Below the pieces are notes generated by a model, which did no database searches, was not told the DNA's origin, and was given only the letters and a program-made list of their open reading frames with translations. Made by a program: the position numbers and the translations under genes. Source: Streptomyces sp. SAJ15 (GTDB lineage Bacteria; Actinomycetota; Actinomycetes; Streptomycetales; Streptomycetaceae). From it: a DNA stretch of 64,000 nucleotides. The stretch's first letter is position 1, and each line of letters starts with the position of its first letter. Below, in pieces: positions 17,846 to 25,966 of the stretch. The stretch covers positions 150,035-214,034 of the forward strand of contig NZ_NISY01000010.1 in assembly GCF_007595705.1 (NCBI RefSeq), read 5' to 3'.

Positions 17846-17897
17846 TGTTGCGCTTGAGTTGGGCCGTGAATCGGAATGGCTTCCTACCGTCGGCGAC

Positions 17898-19292
17898 GTG
17901 CCCACCCGTACCCATTCGACTTCCGCCCCGACCGCCCTGCGCGCCGCCGTCCTGGCCGACTCCGACACCCGTTGGAAATGGGGAGCGCTGACCGCGCGTC
18001 GCCTCGTGTCGACCGATCAGTCGGACAATCCGCAGGATATTCGGCTCGACGGATTCCTGCTGCGCGGACGGTCGACGCCGACGGTGCGTCAGCTGCGCGA
18101 GGTGGGGGTGCGGGCGGACGCGCTGCGCGAGGTCACGGGAGCGGAGTTCGTGCGCGCCGTGGACCGCGAGCGGTACGACGTCATCGTGCTCTCCTGCGTC
18201 GGCGGCGGGGTGCAGGCGATGCTGCACGGGCTGTCCCGGGCCTGGGCGACCCCCGCCGGATCCGCTGGCGGGCGCCGCCCGGTGGTCGTCACCGGCTACG
18301 TCGGCGTCGTCTACGAGAAGCTCGCCGACGGGCTGCTGCTGCGGCACGGCGCGGACGTGGTGCTCGCCAACTCCCGGTACGACGCGGACCGCTTCCGCGA
18401 GGTCTACCGGGGCGTGGGCGCCGCCGACGACGGCGTCGTCGAGTGCGCGCTGCCCTTCCTCGGCGGCGCGCGGTACGACGCCGAGGCCCGGAAGGGCCGC
18501 CGCCACCCCGGCGGCACGGTGGTCTTCGCCGTCCAGCCCTCCGTCCCCGACAACCGCGAGGACCGCGGCTACCTGCTGCGCCGCGCGCTGGAGCACGCCC
18601 GGAAGCACCCCGACCGCGAGGTGCTGGTCAAGCTGCGCAGCAAGCCCGGCGAGCACACCACGCACATCGAGGAGCTGCCCTACCAGAAGCTGGCGGCCCG
18701 CATCGACGGCGGCACCCCGGCCAACTTCCGCCTGGCCTACGGCAACATGGGCGAGGTCCTGGACACCGCGGACCTGCTGGTGACCGTCAGCTCGACCGCC
18801 GCCCTGGAGTCGCTGCACCGCGGCGTCCCCACCGCCATCCTCACCGACCTGGGCGTCCGCGAGGCGCTCGGCAACCACCACTTCCTCGGCTCCGGCTGCC
18901 TCGCCTCCTGGGACCAGCTGGACCAGGGCCACCTGCCCGAGCCCGACCCGGAGTGGCTCGCCCGCCAGGGCGTCTGCGCCGACGGCTCGTACATAACCGC
19001 CTTCGACGCCGCGCGCGCCCGGGTCGCCGAGCTGGCCGCGGCCCCCGCCCTGCCGCCGCTGACCCCCTACTACAGCCGCACCACCGCGCCCGGCTATCTG
19101 CCCCGCGTCCTTGACCGCTACGGCTTCCGGCCGGACGGCACCCCGCGCCCCGGCGCCCCCGGCGCCGACACCGCCGAGGCCGGCGCGCTGCGCCGGGCCG
19201 TCCGGTCCACCGTGCGGGAGGCGGCCCGCGGCGCCTACCGCCACGGCGTCCAGCGGGTCGCCCCCGTCATCCGCCGGATGGGGGAGCTGTGA
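17898..19292 (+). CDS. DUF6716 putative glycosyltransferase
   Basis: 464 residues if translated from GTG 17898; TTG 17859 is a longer alternative. The N-terminus (LRAAVLADSDTRWKWGALTARRL) and the GT-B-like C-terminal half (LVTVSSTAALESLHRGVPTAILTDLGV, a donor-binding style loop) fit DUF6716, which in Streptomyces is linked to sialic-acid-type genes. Acts presumably in assembly of the wall glycopolymer together with the following NeuA and NeuB homologues. Confidence 0.85.
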   Translation: MPTRTHSTSAPTALRAAVLADSDTRWKWGALTARRLVSTDQSDNPQDIRLDGFLLRGRSTPTVRQLREVGVRADALREVTGAEFVRAVDRERYDVIVLSCVGGGVQAMLHGLSRAWATPAGSAGGRRPVVVTGYVGVVYEKLADGLLLRHGADVVLANSRYDADRFREVYRGVGAADDGVVECALPFLGGARYDAEARKGRRHPGGTVVFAVQPSVPDNREDRGYLLRRALEHARKHPDREVLVKLRSKPGEHTTHIEELPYQKLAARIDGGTPANFRLAYGNMGEVLDTADLLVTVSSTAALESLHRGVPTAILTDLGVREALGNHHFLGSGCLASWDQLDQGHLPEPDPEWLARQGVCADGSYITAFDAARARVAELAAAPALPPLTPYYSRTTAPGYLPRVLDRYGFRPDGTPRPGAPGADTAEAGALRRAVRSTVREAARGAYRHGVQRVAPVIRRMGEL

Positions 19293-19413
19293 CGAACCGC
19301 AGCACCCTCGCCGCGCCCCGCCGGTTGAGCGCTGTGAGTCAGCGCAACGCCCTTGCCACCACCCGCCGCCGGGGAGAGCCGTGAGCCACCCCGACGGCAC
19401 CGAAGGAGCCGCA

Positions 19414-21021
19414 ATGCCCGCCACCCCCGAGCGCCGCGTGGTCGCCGTGATCCCCGCCCGCGGCGGATCCAAGGGCGTGCCCGCCAAGAACCTCGCCGCC
19501 GTGGGAGGAGTGCCGCTGGTCGCCCGGGCGGTGCGCGAGTGCCGCGCCAGTCGGCTGGTGACGGACGTGGTCGTCTCCACGGACGACGCCGGCATCGCCG
19601 CCGCCGCGCGCGGCGCGGGCGCCGAGGTGGTCCAGCGCCCGCCGGCCATCGCCGGCGACACCGCCACCAGCGAGGCCGCGGTGCTGCACGCCCTGGACGC
19701 CTTCGAGTCCCGCCACGGGACGGCCGCGGACGTGGTGCTGCTGGTGCAGTGCACCAGCCCCTTCATCGCCCGGGAGGACGTCGACGGGGTGGCCGCCGCG
19801 GTGCTGGAGGACGGCGCCGACTCCGCGCTGACCGTCGCCCCCTTCCACGGCTTCGTATGGCGCGACACGGCGGACGACGACGGCTTCGCCGCGCGCGCCG
19901 CGGTCGCCGGCGCGCCGGACCCGGTGACGGTGGTCGGCCAGGCGTCGGCCGCGGTCGACGGGGGCGCCCCGGGCCCGGTGACGGTCCCCGCGGGCCGCAC
20001 CGGGGACGACACCCGCGCCGACGGCACCGCCGCCACGGCGCCCGGGACCGCGACCGCGGTCACCGCGTCCGGGACCGCGACCGGCGCCCCGTCCGGGACC
20101 GCGGTCGCCGGCGCGGCGACGGGCCGCACGGTCACCGCGGCGGCGCTGCTGGCCGGGACCGCCGACGGGCCGGCCGCCGCGGCCGACACCGCGGTCACCG
20201 GCCACCGCGCGGTGCCCGGTGGCGCCACCGGCTCCGGCGCCGCGGCCGCCCGGACCCCGGCCGGCGCCGGGGACGCCGAGCCCGCCGGCAGCAGCGGGTA
20301 CGGCGTCAACCACGACAAGTCCTTCCGCCCCCGCCGCCAGGACCGGCCGCAGGACCTGCTGGAGACCGGCGCGGCCTACGCGATGCGGGTCGAGGGCTTC
20401 CGCGCCGAGAAGCACCGCTTCTTCGGGCGTACGGCGCTGGTGCGCACCGACGCCGCCCGGGTGCTGGAGATCGACGACCCGCACGACCTGGCCCGGGCCC
20501 GCGCGCTGGCGCCGCTGCTGGACGCCCCGCGCCCCGGCGCCCTGCCCACCCGCGAGGACGTCGACGCGGTGGTGCTCGACTTCGACGGCACCCAGACCGA
20601 CGACAGGGTGCTCATCGACTCCGACGGACGGGAGCTGGTCGCCGTGCACCGCGGCGACGGCCTCGGCGTCGCCGCGCTGCGCCGCTCCGGGCTGGCGCTG
20701 CTGATCCTGTCCACGGAGCGGAACCCGGTCGTCGCCGCGCGGGCACGGAAGCTGGAGATCCCCGTGCTGCACGGCATCGACCGCAAGGATCTCGCACTCA
20801 AGCAGTGGTGCGAGGAACAGGGCATCGCTCCCGAGCGGGTGCTCTACGCCGGCAACGACGTCAACGACCTGCCGTGCTTCGACGTGGTCGGCTGGCCGGT
20901 CGCGGTCGCCAGCGCGCACGACGTGGTGCGCGGCGCCGCCCGTGCGGTGACCTCCACCCCCGGAGGTCAGGGGGCGATCCGCGAGATCGCCTCCTGGCTC
21001 CTCGGAAAGGAGCTGGCCTGA
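19414..21021 (+). CDS. NeuA-type CMP-nonulosonate cytidylyltransferase fused to a KdsC-like HAD phosphatase, with a large insertion
   Basis: 535 residues from ATG 19414 (GAAGGAG 5 nt upstream; GTG 19381 is an alternative). Residues 8-150 are the CTP-binding half of a CMP-sialate synthetase (AVIPARGGSKGVPAKNL, QRPPAIAGDTATSEAAV, VQCTSPFI). Residues about 151-295 are an Ala/Gly/Thr-rich low-complexity stretch. The enzyme resumes at GYGVNHDKSFRPRRQDRPQDLLETGAAY and ends near 368 (EIDDPHDL). Residues 383-535 are a HAD phosphatase like KdsC (VVLDFDGTQTDD, STERNPVVAARA, VLYAGNDVNDLPCF). The fusion suggests activation of a nonulosonic acid to CMP-sugar and removal of the 9-phosphate of its precursor. 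Confidence 0.9.
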   Translation: MPATPERRVVAVIPARGGSKGVPAKNLAAVGGVPLVARAVRECRASRLVTDVVVSTDDAGIAAAARGAGAEVVQRPPAIAGDTATSEAAVLHALDAFESRHGTAADVVLLVQCTSPFIAREDVDGVAAAVLEDGADSALTVAPFHGFVWRDTADDDGFAARAAVAGAPDPVTVVGQASAAVDGGAPGPVTVPAGRTGDDTRADGTAATAPGTATAVTASGTATGAPSGTAVAGAATGRTVTAAALLAGTADGPAAAADTAVTGHRAVPGGATGSGAAAARTPAGAGDAEPAGSSGYGVNHDKSFRPRRQDRPQDLLETGAAYAMRVEGFRAEKHRFFGRTALVRTDAARVLEIDDPHDLARARALAPLLDAPRPGALPTREDVDAVVLDFDGTQTDDRVLIDSDGRELVAVHRGDGLGVAALRRSGLALLILSTERNPVVAARARKLEIPVLHGIDRKDLALKQWCEEQGIAPERVLYAGNDVNDLPCFDVVGWPVAVASAHDVVRGAARAVTSTPGGQGAIREIASWLLGKELA

Positions 21022-21182
21022 CGCATCGGCTCTTAACCGGTCACCGACCCGGTCACCGACCCCGACCCCGGGGCCCTTCCCCGAACCGCCCCGCACGGAC
21101 CGGCATCGCGTAGCGAGGCCGCGGCCAAGACGACCTTGTCTCGCCCCGGACACCGATCCGGGAACCACTCGAAAGGTTTCAC

Positions 21183-22109
21183 GTGAGCTCCAACAACCGC
21201 CTCCGCACCCTCGGCGACAAGATCGTCGGCCCCGGCCACCCGGTCTACGTCACCGGTGAGATCGGCATCAACCACAACGGAGACCTGGAGAACGCGTTCA
21301 AGCTCATCGACGTCGCCGCCGACGCCGGCTGCGACGCCGTCAAGTTCCAGAAGCGCACCCCGGAGATCTGCACCCCGCGCGACCAGTGGGACATCGAGCG
21401 CGACACCCCGTGGGGCCGGATGACCTACATCGACTACCGCCACCGCGTGGAGTTCGGCGAGGACGAGTACCGCGCCATCGACGAGCACTGCAAGAAGCGG
21501 GGCATCTCGTGGTTCGCCTCCCCGTGGGACACCGAGGCCGTCGCCTTCCTGGAGAAGTTCGACCTCCCGGCGCACAAGGTGGCCTCCGCCTCGCTCACCG
21601 ACGACGAGCTGCTGCGCGCCCTGCGCGCCACCGGACGCACCGTCATCCTGTCGACCGGCATGTCCACCCCGCAGCAGATCCGGCACGCCGTCGAGGTGCT
21701 GGGCAGCGAGAACATCCTGCTCTGCCACGCCACCTCCACCTACCCGGCCAAGGCCGAGGAGCTCAACCTGCGCGTGATCAACACGCTCCAGGCCGAGTAC
21801 CCCAACGTGCCGATCGGCTACTCCGGCCACGAGACCGGCCTGCAGACCACGCTGGCCGCGGTCGCCCTCGGCGCCACCTTCATCGAGCGCCACATCACCC
21901 TCGACCGCGCCATGTGGGGCTCGGACCAGGCCGCCTCCGTCGAGCCCCAGGGCCTGCAGCGTCTGGTGCGCGACATCCGCGTCGTCGAGGAGTCCCTGGG
22001 CGACGGCGTGAAGAAGGTCTACGAGAGCGAGCTCGGACCCATGAAGAAGCTCCGCCGTGTCACCGGCGTCATCGCCGAGCAGACCCGGCGCGAGCCGGCC
22101 GCCGTCTGA
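21183..22109 (+). CDS. neuB: NeuB-type nonulosonate synthase
   Basis: 308 residues from GTG 21183 (GAAAGG about 7 nt upstream). The TIM-barrel motifs are clear: YVTGEIGINHNGDLENAFKL, CDAVKFQKRTPE, HKVASASLTD, TVILSTGMST, HATSTYPAKAEELNL, IGYSGHETG and GATFIERHITLDRAMWGSDQAAS. NeuB enzymes condense phosphoenolpyruvate with a hexosamine or hexose phosphate to give sialic acid, Kdn or related acids. The C-terminal SAF (antifreeze-like) domain of bacterial NeuB (total about 340-350 residues) is missing here. With Kdn-containing teichulosonic acid known in Streptomyces walls, Kdn or Kdn-9-phosphate is the likely product; this is inference. Confidence 0.92.
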   Translation: MSSNNRLRTLGDKIVGPGHPVYVTGEIGINHNGDLENAFKLIDVAADAGCDAVKFQKRTPEICTPRDQWDIERDTPWGRMTYIDYRHRVEFGEDEYRAIDEHCKKRGISWFASPWDTEAVAFLEKFDLPAHKVASASLTDDELLRALRATGRTVILSTGMSTPQQIRHAVEVLGSENILLCHATSTYPAKAEELNLRVINTLQAEYPNVPIGYSGHETGLQTTLAAVALGATFIERHITLDRAMWGSDQAASVEPQGLQRLVRDIRVVEESLGDGVKKVYESELGPMKKLRRVTGVIAEQTRREPAAV

Positions 22110-22144
22110 CGGCCGGAACCTTCCAAGGCACTGACGGGAATCTG

Positions 22145-24313
22145 GTGGAGATGGAACCGGCCGGGTCGCCCGACGGCCCACCGTCCCCGGAAGCGGCGCG
22201 TACTCCCGTGCGCCGCTTCCGGGCCCTGCCCGCCGACGGCGCCACGCCGCCGGCCGACACCCTCGCGTTCGTCGAGAGCCCGGTCCAGCTGCTGAACGTG
22301 CTGGAGTGGGCGTACGCCGACGCGATCGCCTCCCGCGGCGAGCGCACCGGAGGGGAGACCCCCCAGGCGGCCACGGCCGCTCCGCCCGACCCGTCCGCCG
22401 GGCCGGGCGGCGGCGAGGGGGGCGACTTCGACGCCGGTGTCCCGGTGCCGCCGGAAGCGGCGGCCGACGGCACTCCCCCGCGCCCGGTACCGGGCGACCC
22501 GCCCGCGCGCTTTGGCGCGTCGAGCTCCGGCGCGTCGGGGTCCGTCGTCTCGGCGGACGGTGCGGCCGAGCCGGGTGACGTGCCGTCGGAGCCTCCGGTC
22601 GAGGGTGATGGGCTCCCGTCGGGTGCGCGGCCCGGGTGGGCGTCCACCGGCGCGGACGCGTCGGGCGGCTCGGTGCCCGGGTCCGTCGAGGCGCGGCGGA
22701 CTCCGTCGGGCGCCACCGCGGGCGGGGACTACTCCGGTACCGGAGTCCCCGCTCCGGCGGGACCCGCGGGCGGCGCTTCGCCGCGCCCCGCGCGCGACGC
22801 CGAGACCGGTTCCGCGGGGGAGCCGGGAAGGGACGACCCGGGCCCGCAGGCGGGCCGGGGCGTGTCCATTCCCGCTCCGGCGGGTGAGCGCGGTCTGCCC
22901 GGCGCGCCAGGCCGGGCGGACGACGCCCGACACGGCGCCGCGGACGGCGCACCCGCCGGCGGCGACCCGTACGGCGGCGACCCGTACGGCGGCGGCGCGC
23001 GCGGCGACGGCCCGCGCGGCGGCGACCCGGGCGGCGGCGACCCGTACGGCGGCGACCCGCGCGGCGGCGACCCGCGCGGCGGCGACCCGTACGGCGACCA
23101 CCCGTATGCGGGCGACGCGTATGGGCAGGGGAGCGCGGCGGAGTCGGCGGTTCCGGGCGGCGGGCGGGAGCCGATCGCCTTCGGGGCGGGGCTCACCGTG
23201 ATCGTGCTGGCGCCGCACGACCCCATGACCCGGGGGCAGCTGCGCCGGATGGCGGACCTCGCCCGGGACGAGGGCGTGAGCGTCCGCTGGGAGGAGGCGC
23301 GCGGCGGGGCGAGCGCGCCGCTGCGCACCGTGGGCGGACTGTCCGGGCTGCTGCGCCGCGCCGAGCGGATCGTGATCGGCGACCCCTTCTCCCGCTACGT
23401 CCAGCTGCTGCTGACCCTCGCCCGCGCCCGCGACCTGGTCGTGGTCGACGACGGGACGGCCACCATGGAGTTCATCTCGCAGCTGGCCCGCGGCGAGCGC
23501 CTGGTGCGCTGGCATCGGCGGGGCAACGGGCGCGGGGCGCGGGACGTGGTCTTCGCCCCGGTGTCGGCGACCGCGCGGCGCCGGCTGACGCCGGGCGCGG
23601 GGCGCCGGGTCGAGGTCTTCAGCTCGATGCCGGTGGAGCCGCCGGAGGGCGTCACCGTCACCGCCAACGACTTCGCCTGGACCCGGGCCAGGTTCGGCCC
23701 GCCACGGCTCACCCGGGGCACCGACCTGGTCGGAACCTCCCTGGTGGAGACGGGAGTCGTCGATCTGGACCGCTATCTGACCGCGGTCACCGCGCTGGCC
23801 CGCGCGCACGGCGCCACCCGCTACTTCGCGCACCGCAGGGAGAGCGCGGAGAAGCTGCACCGGGTGAGCGCGGAGGTCGGCCTGGAGGTGGTACGCCCCG
23901 AGCTGCCGCTGGAGCTGATCGCCCGCCGTGGTCCGATCGGCCGAACGATCCTGAGTTTTCCCTCGACGGTGGTGCACACGCTGCCGCTGGCCCTCGCCGG
24001 CACCGGGGTGCGGGTGGCGGTCTGCGACGTGGACCCGGCCTGGCTCACCAGCCATGCCTCGCCGCGCGCCCAGGGCTTTCTCTCCGGGGTCACCGGCACG
24101 GCGCGCGACGTGGACCGGCTGCGCTCGCTGGCGCAGGAGAGCGAGGGTCCCCAACGGCCCGCCGCACGGGGGGATTCGGAGCCTCGGGCGGTGCCGCCGG
24201 CACGGAGCGCGGCGCCCGCCGCCCCGCCCGTCGCACCGGCCGCGGCCGTCACGGCGGCCCCTCCGGGCCCTGTCGTACCGCCCGCGTCATCCGCGCCGAT
24301 GGCAGCTTCCTGA
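22145..24313 (+). CDS. Sialyltransferase-like polysaccharide biosynthesis protein with a giant low-complexity insertion
   Basis: 722 residues from GTG 22145 (in-frame ATG 22151 also possible), 35 bp after neuB. Residues about 38-60 (TLAFVESPVQLLNVLEWAYA) are the first strand and helix of a GT-B-like fold seen in sialyltransferase-type proteins. Residues about 65-345 are a Gly/Pro/Ala/Asp-rich stretch including GGDPYGGDP repeats. The fold resumes at LTVIVLAPHDPMTRGQL and runs to about residue 655, with VVVDDGTATMEFI and a probable HP-type site replaced by LSFPSTVVHTLPLAL. A Pro/Ala-rich tail ends the protein. Probably transfers the CMP-activated sugar. Confidence 0.8.
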   Translation: MEMEPAGSPDGPPSPEAARTPVRRFRALPADGATPPADTLAFVESPVQLLNVLEWAYADAIASRGERTGGETPQAATAAPPDPSAGPGGGEGGDFDAGVPVPPEAAADGTPPRPVPGDPPARFGASSSGASGSVVSADGAAEPGDVPSEPPVEGDGLPSGARPGWASTGADASGGSVPGSVEARRTPSGATAGGDYSGTGVPAPAGPAGGASPRPARDAETGSAGEPGRDDPGPQAGRGVSIPAPAGERGLPGAPGRADDARHGAADGAPAGGDPYGGDPYGGGARGDGPRGGDPGGGDPYGGDPRGGDPRGGDPYGDHPYAGDAYGQGSAAESAVPGGGREPIAFGAGLTVIVLAPHDPMTRGQLRRMADLARDEGVSVRWEEARGGASAPLRTVGGLSGLLRRAERIVIGDPFSRYVQLLLTLARARDLVVVDDGTATMEFISQLARGERLVRWHRRGNGRGARDVVFAPVSATARRRLTPGAGRRVEVFSSMPVEPPEGVTVTANDFAWTRARFGPPRLTRGTDLVGTSLVETGVVDLDRYLTAVTALARAHGATRYFAHRRESAEKLHRVSAEVGLEVVRPELPLELIARRGPIGRTILSFPSTVVHTLPLALAGTGVRVAVCDVDPAWLTSHASPRAQGFLSGVTGTARDVDRLRSLAQESEGPQRPAARGDSEPRAVPPARSAAPAAPPVAPAAAVTAAPPGPVVPPASSAPMAAS
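22961..23103. repeat. Imperfect 15-bp tandem repeats in the sialyltransferase-like gene
   Basis: About nine head-to-tail copies of a 15-bp unit GGCGGCGACCCGTAC with variants (CGCGGC in place of TACGGC), encoding GGDPY/GGDPR repeats. They form the end of the low-complexity insertion and look like slippage-expanded DNA. Confidence 0.85.
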
Positions 24314-24324
24314 CAGGGAGATGA

Positions 24325-24356
24325 GCCCTTCTCATGTCCACACTCTGAGAAAGGGC
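24325..24356 (+). terminator. Hairpin after the wall-glycopolymer cluster
   Basis: GCCCTTCTCA (24325-24334) pairs with TGAGAAAGGGC (24346-24356, one bulged A) 12 bp after the stop of the sialyltransferase-like gene. Moderate stability, no U tract. Confidence 0.5.
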
Positions 24357-24477
24357 GCAGTTATACCCCCTGACTAGGTAGATCATGCGCAACCCGGCCG
24401 GGTTTCCGTCCCCTATCGGGCTGAAATTTTGTTGATCGAGCGCCGGTCGGTGCTTTCGTCGGCATACGCTTCATCGG

Positions 24478-25761
24478 GTGAACAATGTGATGTCCCGCGA
24501 CTTCTCTCCCGAGGCCGATACCGCCGCGGAGGCGGCGGGGCCGGCCGCCCCGGAGGCGGGTTCGCCCGCCGCGCAGGCACGGCTGGACGGTGTGCTCTCC
24601 GAGGGGCTGCGCACCGAACTCGTCGCCTTTCGCCGTGACTTGCACATGCACCCCGAGTTGGGGAACTGCGAGTACCGCACCACGGCGGCCATCAAGGCGC
24701 GACTGGAGAAGGCGGGGCTCATCCCGCGGGTGCTGCCCTCCGGCACCGGGCTGATCTGCGACGTGGGCACCTGGGACGGCGGCCGCCCGATGCTGGCGCT
24801 GCGCGCGGACATCGACGCACTGCCCATCCCGGACACCAAGACCGTCCCGTACCGCTCCACCGTCCCGGACCGCGCCCACGCCTGCGGACACGACGTGCAC
24901 ACCACCGTGGTGCTCGGCGTCGGCCTGGTCCTCGCCGAGATGGAGCGCGCGGGCCGGCTTCCGCGTCCGGTGCGGCTGATCTTCCAGCCCGCCGAGGAGG
25001 TGCTGCCCGGCGGGGCCGCGGACGCGGTCGCCGCGGGGGCGCTGGACGGCGTGGGCCGGATCCTGGCGCTGCACTGCGATCCGCGGGTGGACGTGGGCAG
25101 GATCGGGCTGCGCACCGGGCCGATCACCTCGGCCTGCGACCGGCTGGAGATCGAGCTCAGCGGCCCCGGCGGGCACACCGCGCGGCCGCATCTGACCACG
25201 GACCTGGTGACGGCCGCCGCCAAGGTGGCCACCGAGGTCCCCGCGCTGCTCGCCCGCCGGGTGGACACCCGCTCGGGGCTCGCCCTCACCTGGGGCCAGC
25301 TGGTCACCGGGCACGCCGCCAACGTGATCCCGCAGCACGCCGGGCTCGCCGGCACGGTCCGCTGCCTGGACCTGCCCGCCTGGCATGACGCCCCCGACCT
25401 GGTGCACACCGCGGTGGACGAGGTCGCCACCCTCTACGGCGCCGAGTCGGAGATCACCTATGTCCGAGGGGTGCCGCCGGTGGTCAACGAGGCCGCCTCG
25501 GCGGAGCTGCTGCGGCGGGCGATGGTGGCCCGGCGCGGGGCGTACTCGGTGGAGGATACTGAGCAGAGCCTGGGCGGCGAGGACTTCTCCTGGTATCTGG
25601 AGAAGGTGCCCGGCGCCATGGCCCGGCTGGGCGTGCGCAAGGTCGGCGATTCCGCCCGGCATGACCTGCACCGTGGTGATTTCGACGTTGATGAGGGGGC
25701 GATCAAGGTCGGGGTGGAGCTGTTCACCGCCGCCGCCCTGCTCGACCGACACGTTCCGTAA
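24478..25761 (+). CDS. M20-family amidohydrolase (N-acyl-amino-acid/hippurate hydrolase type)
   Basis: 427 residues from GTG 24478; ATG 24490 is equally possible and no clear ribosome-binding site precedes either, so the mRNA may be leaderless (TACGCT at 24465-24470 could be the -10 element). M20D motifs: FRRDLHMHPELGNCEYRT, LALRADIDALPI, HACGHDVHTTVVLG with metal-binding Cys/His, LIFQPAEEVLPGGA, and SLGGEDFSWYLEKVPGAMARLG. Such dinuclear metal enzymes hydrolyse N-acyl amino acids or p-aminobenzoyl-glutamate. It is upstream of the nucleoside transporter unit but is separated by an inverted repeat and its own promoter region. Confidence 0.9.
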   Translation: MNNVMSRDFSPEADTAAEAAGPAAPEAGSPAAQARLDGVLSEGLRTELVAFRRDLHMHPELGNCEYRTTAAIKARLEKAGLIPRVLPSGTGLICDVGTWDGGRPMLALRADIDALPIPDTKTVPYRSTVPDRAHACGHDVHTTVVLGVGLVLAEMERAGRLPRPVRLIFQPAEEVLPGGAADAVAAGALDGVGRILALHCDPRVDVGRIGLRTGPITSACDRLEIELSGPGGHTARPHLTTDLVTAAAKVATEVPALLARRVDTRSGLALTWGQLVTGHAANVIPQHAGLAGTVRCLDLPAWHDAPDLVHTAVDEVATLYGAESEITYVRGVPPVVNEAASAELLRRAMVARRGAYSVEDTEQSLGGEDFSWYLEKVPGAMARLGVRKVGDSARHDLHRGDFDVDEGAIKVGVELFTAAALLDRHVP

Positions 25762-25817
25762 GGGCGTTGGACACGTCGCGTTCAGGGGGAAACTGAGCGC
25801 GACCAGCCCTTTACGAG

Positions 25818-25836
25818 ATCGACACAAAGTGTCGAT
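25818..25836. promoter_or_regulatory. Perfect inverted repeat upstream of the BMP lipoprotein gene
   Basis: ATCGACAC-AAA-GTGTCGAT, 8-bp arms and a 3-nt centre, 57 bp after the amidohydrolase stop and about 130 bp before the lipoprotein start. It could be a short terminator or a second regulator site beside the nucleoside operator. Confidence 0.45.
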
Positions 25837-25899
25837 GTGATCGTCAAGACAGGTTCGCGACGATCCGATAACGGCTTCGAAGCACCCCTTTATCTGACA

Positions 25900-25913
25900 T
25901 CTACGCGCGTTAC
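25900..25913. promoter_or_regulatory. Nucleoside-regulon operator, copy A (BMP lipoprotein/ABC transporter)
   Basis: TCTACGCGCGTTAC, matching 11 of 14 positions of the palindrome TCTACGCGCGTAGA shared by five nucleoside gene starts in this window. It lies 53 bp before the lipoprotein GTG, within an AT-richer promoter region. Confidence 0.6.
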
Positions 25914-25966
25914 GATTCCGCGAAACCAGCGCCAACGGAGGCGCTTCTAGCCGAAGGGGACCCCTC

